A stretch of DNA of 64,000 nt, taken from positions 7,714,670-7,778,669 of the forward strand of contig JAPWDM010000001.1 in NCBI GenBank assembly GCA_035578155.1, read 5' to 3'. Under the pieces are notes generated by a model. It searched no databases. It was not told the DNA's origin and saw only the letters and a list, made by a program, of their open reading frames with translations. This stretch comes from Brachynemurus nebulosus. Taxonomy: Eukaryota > Arthropoda > Insecta > Neuroptera > Myrmeleontidae. This document shows positions 59,700 to 64,000 of the stretch, in pieces. How positions within the stretch are numbered: position 1 is the first letter of the stretch; every line of letters starts with the position of its first letter. The translations under genes were made by a program, and so were the position numbers.

Positions 59700-60878
59700 C
59701 ATTTTAACATTTTTTCGAAATTAATTTTTTTTAATAGGTATAAATAATATAAAATTATATTTTAGTTAAATGGGTTAGAATTAGTAATAATATTTATTTC
59801 GTGTTAGTATTAATAATATTAGTAACATCAAAACGTAAATCAAACCTGATACTATTTTCCGAATTAATTAATTATTAATCACTTCATCGTCATATTCACA
59901 TAAACAATAAATATTTTATTTAATTTCTAAATTGATTTTAAACACACAGATTTTGACATTTGTTTTGTCAGTTAATTTCATATTGATTTGTAGCAATCTT
60001 CACGTTTATTTTTATTGTAGAGCTGATATTAGACGGTCAACTTTTCAAATATGTCAAGAATTAATCTTTGCGCTTATAAGACATGTCTAGCATGACAAGG
60101 TGGTTTGGCCAGCTCAACCATATTTTACATTTAAACAACTCTTTTAAACAAACCATATGGAAAATTTTTTTGTCTCAAAATGCCGGCCTTTTTACTGCCA
60201 GTGAAAAGTACAATAGATAAGGTGACAAAGAAAGAAAAAGAAAAAAAAATCAAAGATCCCAATATCAAACAAGTGAACCCTAGGAATCTACAAAATATAA
60301 ATTATACTAAACTATGTTGATAAAATTAAATATTATTTAGAATTATACCGTATTTCGGAAAATCTGTCACAGATGGCGGCACCTGTACCAGTGAATATAC
60401 ACATATCACAGCATTCTAAGCCGCCATATTGCAGGACAAGTTAACTCGTCTTAATCATTTAAAGAGTTAAAATCTGGGTTTGTGGACAATAAATAGCGTT
60501 GAACCAACTTTTGAAAGTAACAAATCTAACAAAAAGAGCATTTAAAACATTTAATTCGAGCTTTGAGAAAAAAGGTTGCAAGCTTTTTTAAAAAAATTGG
60601 AATAAAAATCATGCATCATGTCATGTGTCTTACCAGCTAGCCGAGAAACACGTTTATTTTTGCTTGAGTGCAAAGAGTTAATAATAGTTACAATTCCAGG
60701 ATATCTAGTAAATAAAATTAAAAATTATTCTAAAAACCTAATCATATTAAATCCGTACGTATACTGACTAGAAGGTATCATACCTTATTCGCAATACATG
60801 CTTTTTTGCATCCAATTTTTTGTGTATTTGAAACTAAAAAAATTATTGCAAAAATAAGTGAAAAATTGATGAAGGAGC
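59700..60878. other. No gene recognised; likely Patj intron or upstream DNA
   Basis: No L27-encoding exon is visible on the - strand. The sequence is AT-rich without a repeat boundary. Confidence 0.45.
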
Positions 60879-60881
60879 ACT

Positions 60882-61078
60882 CCTGAAACCTTACTTTCGA
60901 GCAAGGGTTAAGCACCCACCACATTCTCGCCGAGGTTGGACGAGGTTCTTCGCCGAGTTCCTCGCTGAGGTTGGCTGAGGCATATGAATAGCATTATAAC
61001 ACCAACCGTGAGGCACAACGAAATGACCCTCTACATTCTCGTACTCGGCCAACCTCGCGAGAATGTGAATGCTCCTTA
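60882..61078. mobile_element. MITE with ACATTCTCGC arms
   Basis: CACATTCTCGCCGAGGTTGG at 60919 is mirrored by CCAACCTCGCGAGAATGTG near 61055, and the outer AAGGAGCA and TGCTCCTT match as well. An internal GAGGTT(G/C) repeat occurs three times. Confidence 0.7.
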
Positions 61079-61194
61079 ATTATTTACAACTGGGACTCCT
61101 CAAAAGTATCATAATATTCTATCTTCTATCACATTCCTATTTGCATCTCACTAATCATATCATATTCACACGTATCCTAAATCTAAAGTATAAT

Positions 61195-61290
61195 TAACCG
61201 TGGTCATTTTGTCGTTCGATTATTTTGTCGTGCGATTATTTTATCCTCGGTTATTTTGTCGTCATTTTTTTGTCGCGGTTGTTTTCTCCT
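61195..61290. repeat. ATTATTTTGTCG tandem motif
   Basis: Five or six degenerate copies of a 16-18-bp unit resembling TCG(T/A)TCGATTATTTTGTC, immediately left of dispersed repeat family 2. Confidence 0.75.
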
Positions 61291-61349
61291 CAATTATTCA
61301 GTCGCAGCACCACGTACAACACATGCAATACGTTACCGATTGTCAATCA

Positions 61350-61495
61350 TAACTTATAATGATAAAACGCTCAACTGGTACACTATTTTAACAGCTGGAA
61401 TGGAATTGTTGACATCATTGTATGACGTGGTTATGACGTGGTTTGTGAGTTAGTCAGTTTCACTAGACGTCTTACGACGTCCGTGGCCATCAACC
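61350..61495. repeat. Dispersed repeat family 2, copy 2
   Basis: Matches 14950-15095: AACGCTCAACTGGTACACTA, then TTAGTCAGTTTCACTAGACG. The divergence suggests an old family. Confidence 0.55.
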
Positions 61496-61764
61496 GGTTA
61501 TGTAGATACACGAGGTACACGATATATGAGATAACAGATAATGATGTGTATGATGTGTATTATTTTCATTACGATTCATACATGTTATACAAATCTGTGT
61601 TATACATCTTGTACATCTTATTATACATTTTAAACAAAAAATTATTTTTCTAACCAAGGGGTGTCTCAGTGTTTTTATCCAAAAAAAAATCAAAAATCAT
61701 GTATTCCAATAATAGGCATAAAGCTGGTTGCACACTTGAGAATAAGATATTTACGTATAGAAAT

Positions 61765-62123
61765 TATGGAGGGTAGATATCAGGAGCACCATCTCTGTAT
61801 CAAAAAGTGTCCATAGAAAGGCGTAAATAGTGACGGCGCTACTGTAGCAAAAGGGTAAATTTAGAGAAGTAAACAAGGAAAGAAAAACATCCGCGTTGTT
61901 ATGTAATTATTGTTTTTTTATTATAATTGTTACACATAATTGTTTTATTATTTTAAAAATTTTTATAAAACTCAACACAAAAAAATCACTATACTCTTTT
62001 GCTACTCTAGCGCTATTCTGGCGATTTTTGAACTGTTACTTAGTACTTAAAGCGGGACACTTTTTGAACCACTTTTCTATTGTTTCCCGGCCAAGATAGT
62101 CCTCCTGATATCTACCCTCCATA
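61765..62123. mobile_element. 359-bp hAT-like MITE, 8-bp duplication
   Basis: TATGGAGGGTAGATATCAGG is exactly inverted at the right, and ATAGAAAT flanks both sides (61757-61764, 62124-62131). Further inward, AAAAAGTGTCC and GGACACTTTTT also pair. Confidence 0.9.
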
Positions 62124-62131
62124 ATAGAAAT

Positions 62132-62617
62132 ACTGAAGTACGATAAATTATTGTCTATACTATTCACCAAAGCGATTTAATCTTTTGACAAGAAGAGAAT
62201 TTCCAAATGGTACTTGAAAAAACAGAAAAAAGTAGGTCTTTTTTAATGGTCCTACATGCTCAATTTTGGTAAAAATAAAAAGAACAACTTCGAAAACCGA
62301 CAATCCGCTTCCAATTTCACGATTCTATTTAAATTAAAAAAAATAATTTTTTTTTCAAATTTAGCTTTATGAAAATAGTTTGAGTTAGGGTGATTGGCTA
62401 AATTAGAGTAATTTGGATGGTAACTTTTCATTTTTGCTATTCAAATAACAAAATTATTTAGAAATATTTATCTCTTCGGCTTCTATTATAGAAGCCCTCT
62501 TGTAAATACATCACTGATTAGAAGCGAGTATTTATTTGAATTTTAGTAAAAAATAATTTCACTTCGCCTTAAAATATTATCAGAATCAACATGTTTATTT
62601 ACAAATTATGGCGTCAC
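62132..62617. other. No gene recognised
   Basis: AT-rich spacer between two hAT-like MITEs. Confidence 0.45.
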
Positions 62618-62618
62618 T

Positions 62619-63036
62619 CAGTGGCGAAGCGGTGGGGGGGGGGGGGGTTGCAAGGGGTGCTATCATGACCCGGGCGCCACTTTGAGAGGGGCGCCAAAAG
62701 CTAATAAGAGGAGCGTCAAAAGCTAATAGGAGGGGCGCTATTACTTTAAATCTTTTTTGTGTTTGTCACTAAAATTTTGTTACGTGAAAGTGTAGGAAAA
62801 TTGCGAAATTACTTCCAGGTTATGACTTCAAATATAATATAGACACACAAGCTAAGCACTGGCGAGCAGAAAAAAAGGTCGTTAAGGCAATTTTTACGGA
62901 AAAATTTAAAATACTTTACTAGAAAGAATTTTTTCCGAAATTTTAAATACACCGTACCACTATCTAAAATTTTTAAAATTTTAGAAATTAAGGGTGTGTG
63001 ACGCACCGGACGCCAGTTATACTCGCTACGCCTCTG
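62619..63036. mobile_element. hAT-like MITE CAGTGGCGAAGCG
   Basis: The ends CAGTGGCGAAGCG and CAGAGGCGTAGCGAG (right, other strand) are imperfectly inverted. The flanks GCGTCACT and GAATCACT agree at 6 of 8 bases. A G-run at 62633-62647 and a GGGCGCCAC-type zone lie near the left end. Confidence 0.75.
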
Positions 63037-63314
63037 GAATCACTTTGAAGTAATGGCGTCTTTTCAATTATTTAAATCATAGATGGCAAACCTTTTTTTC
63101 ATTTATTTCATTTGTATTATGACCACAATAAAATTATGACCAGTCACTCTACGTACACCAACGTACACCAATGTACACCAGCGATTCTTTTTAGTCGAAT
63201 TTTCTCCGAAAAATTAGACTTATACAGTCTATACGATAAGAGCTGCGAGAGGCGAGAGTAGGGGCGCTATCCGTTTTCGGACCCGTAGAACACGAATATG
63301 TAGAAAAAAAAATG

Positions 63315-63319
<5 letters not shown>

Positions 63320-63374
<55 letters not shown>
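63320..63374. repeat. (TA)n microsatellite
   Basis: TA run of about 55 bp. It creates artificial Tyr-Ile frames on the - strand. Confidence 0.95.
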
Positions 63375-63378
<4 letters not shown>

Positions 63379-64000
63379 CCGCCAACCTTTTAATTTGTGT
63401 AGGGCCCCCCTATGGAAGTTAAGAGATGAAATTTGGTAAATGGGGCTCATTTTCGAGGCACCTCATACTATCAAAGTGGGGTCAAATTTTGGGCAAATTT
63501 TTTTTCGGACCCGACCTTTAAGGGGGTGGTGGGGGGCAGAAAAGCAATAAAACTTTTCCAAACCGGTTTTAAATAATGTTTCGGTCAATTATCTACAACA
63601 TATCCAAAATTCAGCTTCCTAGGATGATTTGGTGGGAGTAGAGGGGGGAAAAACGATTTTCGCTGGATCTAACAGGCCCCCAGCCCCCCAGAATTAACGT
63701 AGAGGGTTGAAATTTGGTGTGTTGATAAAGTTCGTACCTAGGTTGTGCTTTTTGGAGGTTTTAATATTTTACCCCCACCCCTCTCATTTTTAAGCTACAA
63801 TTTCATGCATTTTCGACGTTTTCGAAGTTTGTACCACTCGCACAGGTCACCCAAATAAACCTAGAGGGCTGAAATTTTGTATTCGGATTGAGTTAGTATC
63901 AAGGGGGTGCCTTTTGGGAGTCTCGACTTTCAAACCCTACCACCATTTTTATACCCAAAAGAACATGATTTTTCTTGTTTTTTAACAGTTTCGTTCGGGT
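63375..64000. repeat. Degenerate tandem-like repeat, runs off the window
   Basis: The phrases GAGGGTTGAAATTTGGTGTG, GAGGGCTGAAATTTTGTATT and AAGAGATGAAATTTGGTAAA recur roughly every 150-300 bp between C/G-rich runs. The texture is like the degenerate flanks of the 120-bp array, but the units do not match it. Confidence 0.5.

Overview
This window looks like nuclear DNA from an insect. It is very AT-rich, its genes have introns with GT/AG borders, and its one large coding exon is the scaffold protein Patj with the insect layout of four PDZ domains. I cannot name the order or species. I see no tRNA, rRNA, CRISPR array or bacterial-style operon.

Three genes are supported. Two lie in tandem on the + strand (18275-31992 and 38230-42402) and were joined from short exons by hand. 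Each encodes a small, probably secreted protein of 172 or 157 residues. Each carries two copies of one cysteine module, C-x(2-4)-C-x(6-7)-C-x(8-9)-CCC, with one module per exon and every intron in phase 1. They look like paralogues of a family I do not recognise, and they are the best candidates here for something undescribed. The third gene, on the - strand at the right (57242-59683), is the Patj exon. Its N-terminal L27 domain is not in the exon and is probably encoded further right or beyond the window.

Nearly everything else is transposable-element debris, mostly short non-autonomous DNA transposons whose ends and target duplications can be read directly. Left part (1-18 kb): a MITE with a 9-bp duplication, Harbinger-like, TTAA-type and pogo-like elements, a 3.3-kb element carrying a 120-bp minisatellite, and a head-to-head Tc1-like palindrome. 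Intron 1 of the first gene (18.5-31 kb) holds at least ten elements, including a 1.16-kb near-perfect hairpin and several hAT-like MITEs with perfect 8-bp duplications. Between the two Cys-rich genes lies a Penelope-like retroelement relic with a GIY-YIG domain, interrupted by a TTAA-type element. From 42 to 57 kb there are more foldback elements, including the second copy of a CAAGTAAAGG-ended family (first copy at 28.1 kb) and a 2.5-kb foldback with 12-bp flanking repeats. The far right holds hAT-like MITEs and degenerate satellite-like DNA.

The two secreted-protein genes probably arose by local duplication and then collected different transposons in their introns. Patj is an unrelated neighbour that works in apical-basal polarity. 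All element classifications rest on termini and target duplications read by eye; no database search was possible.
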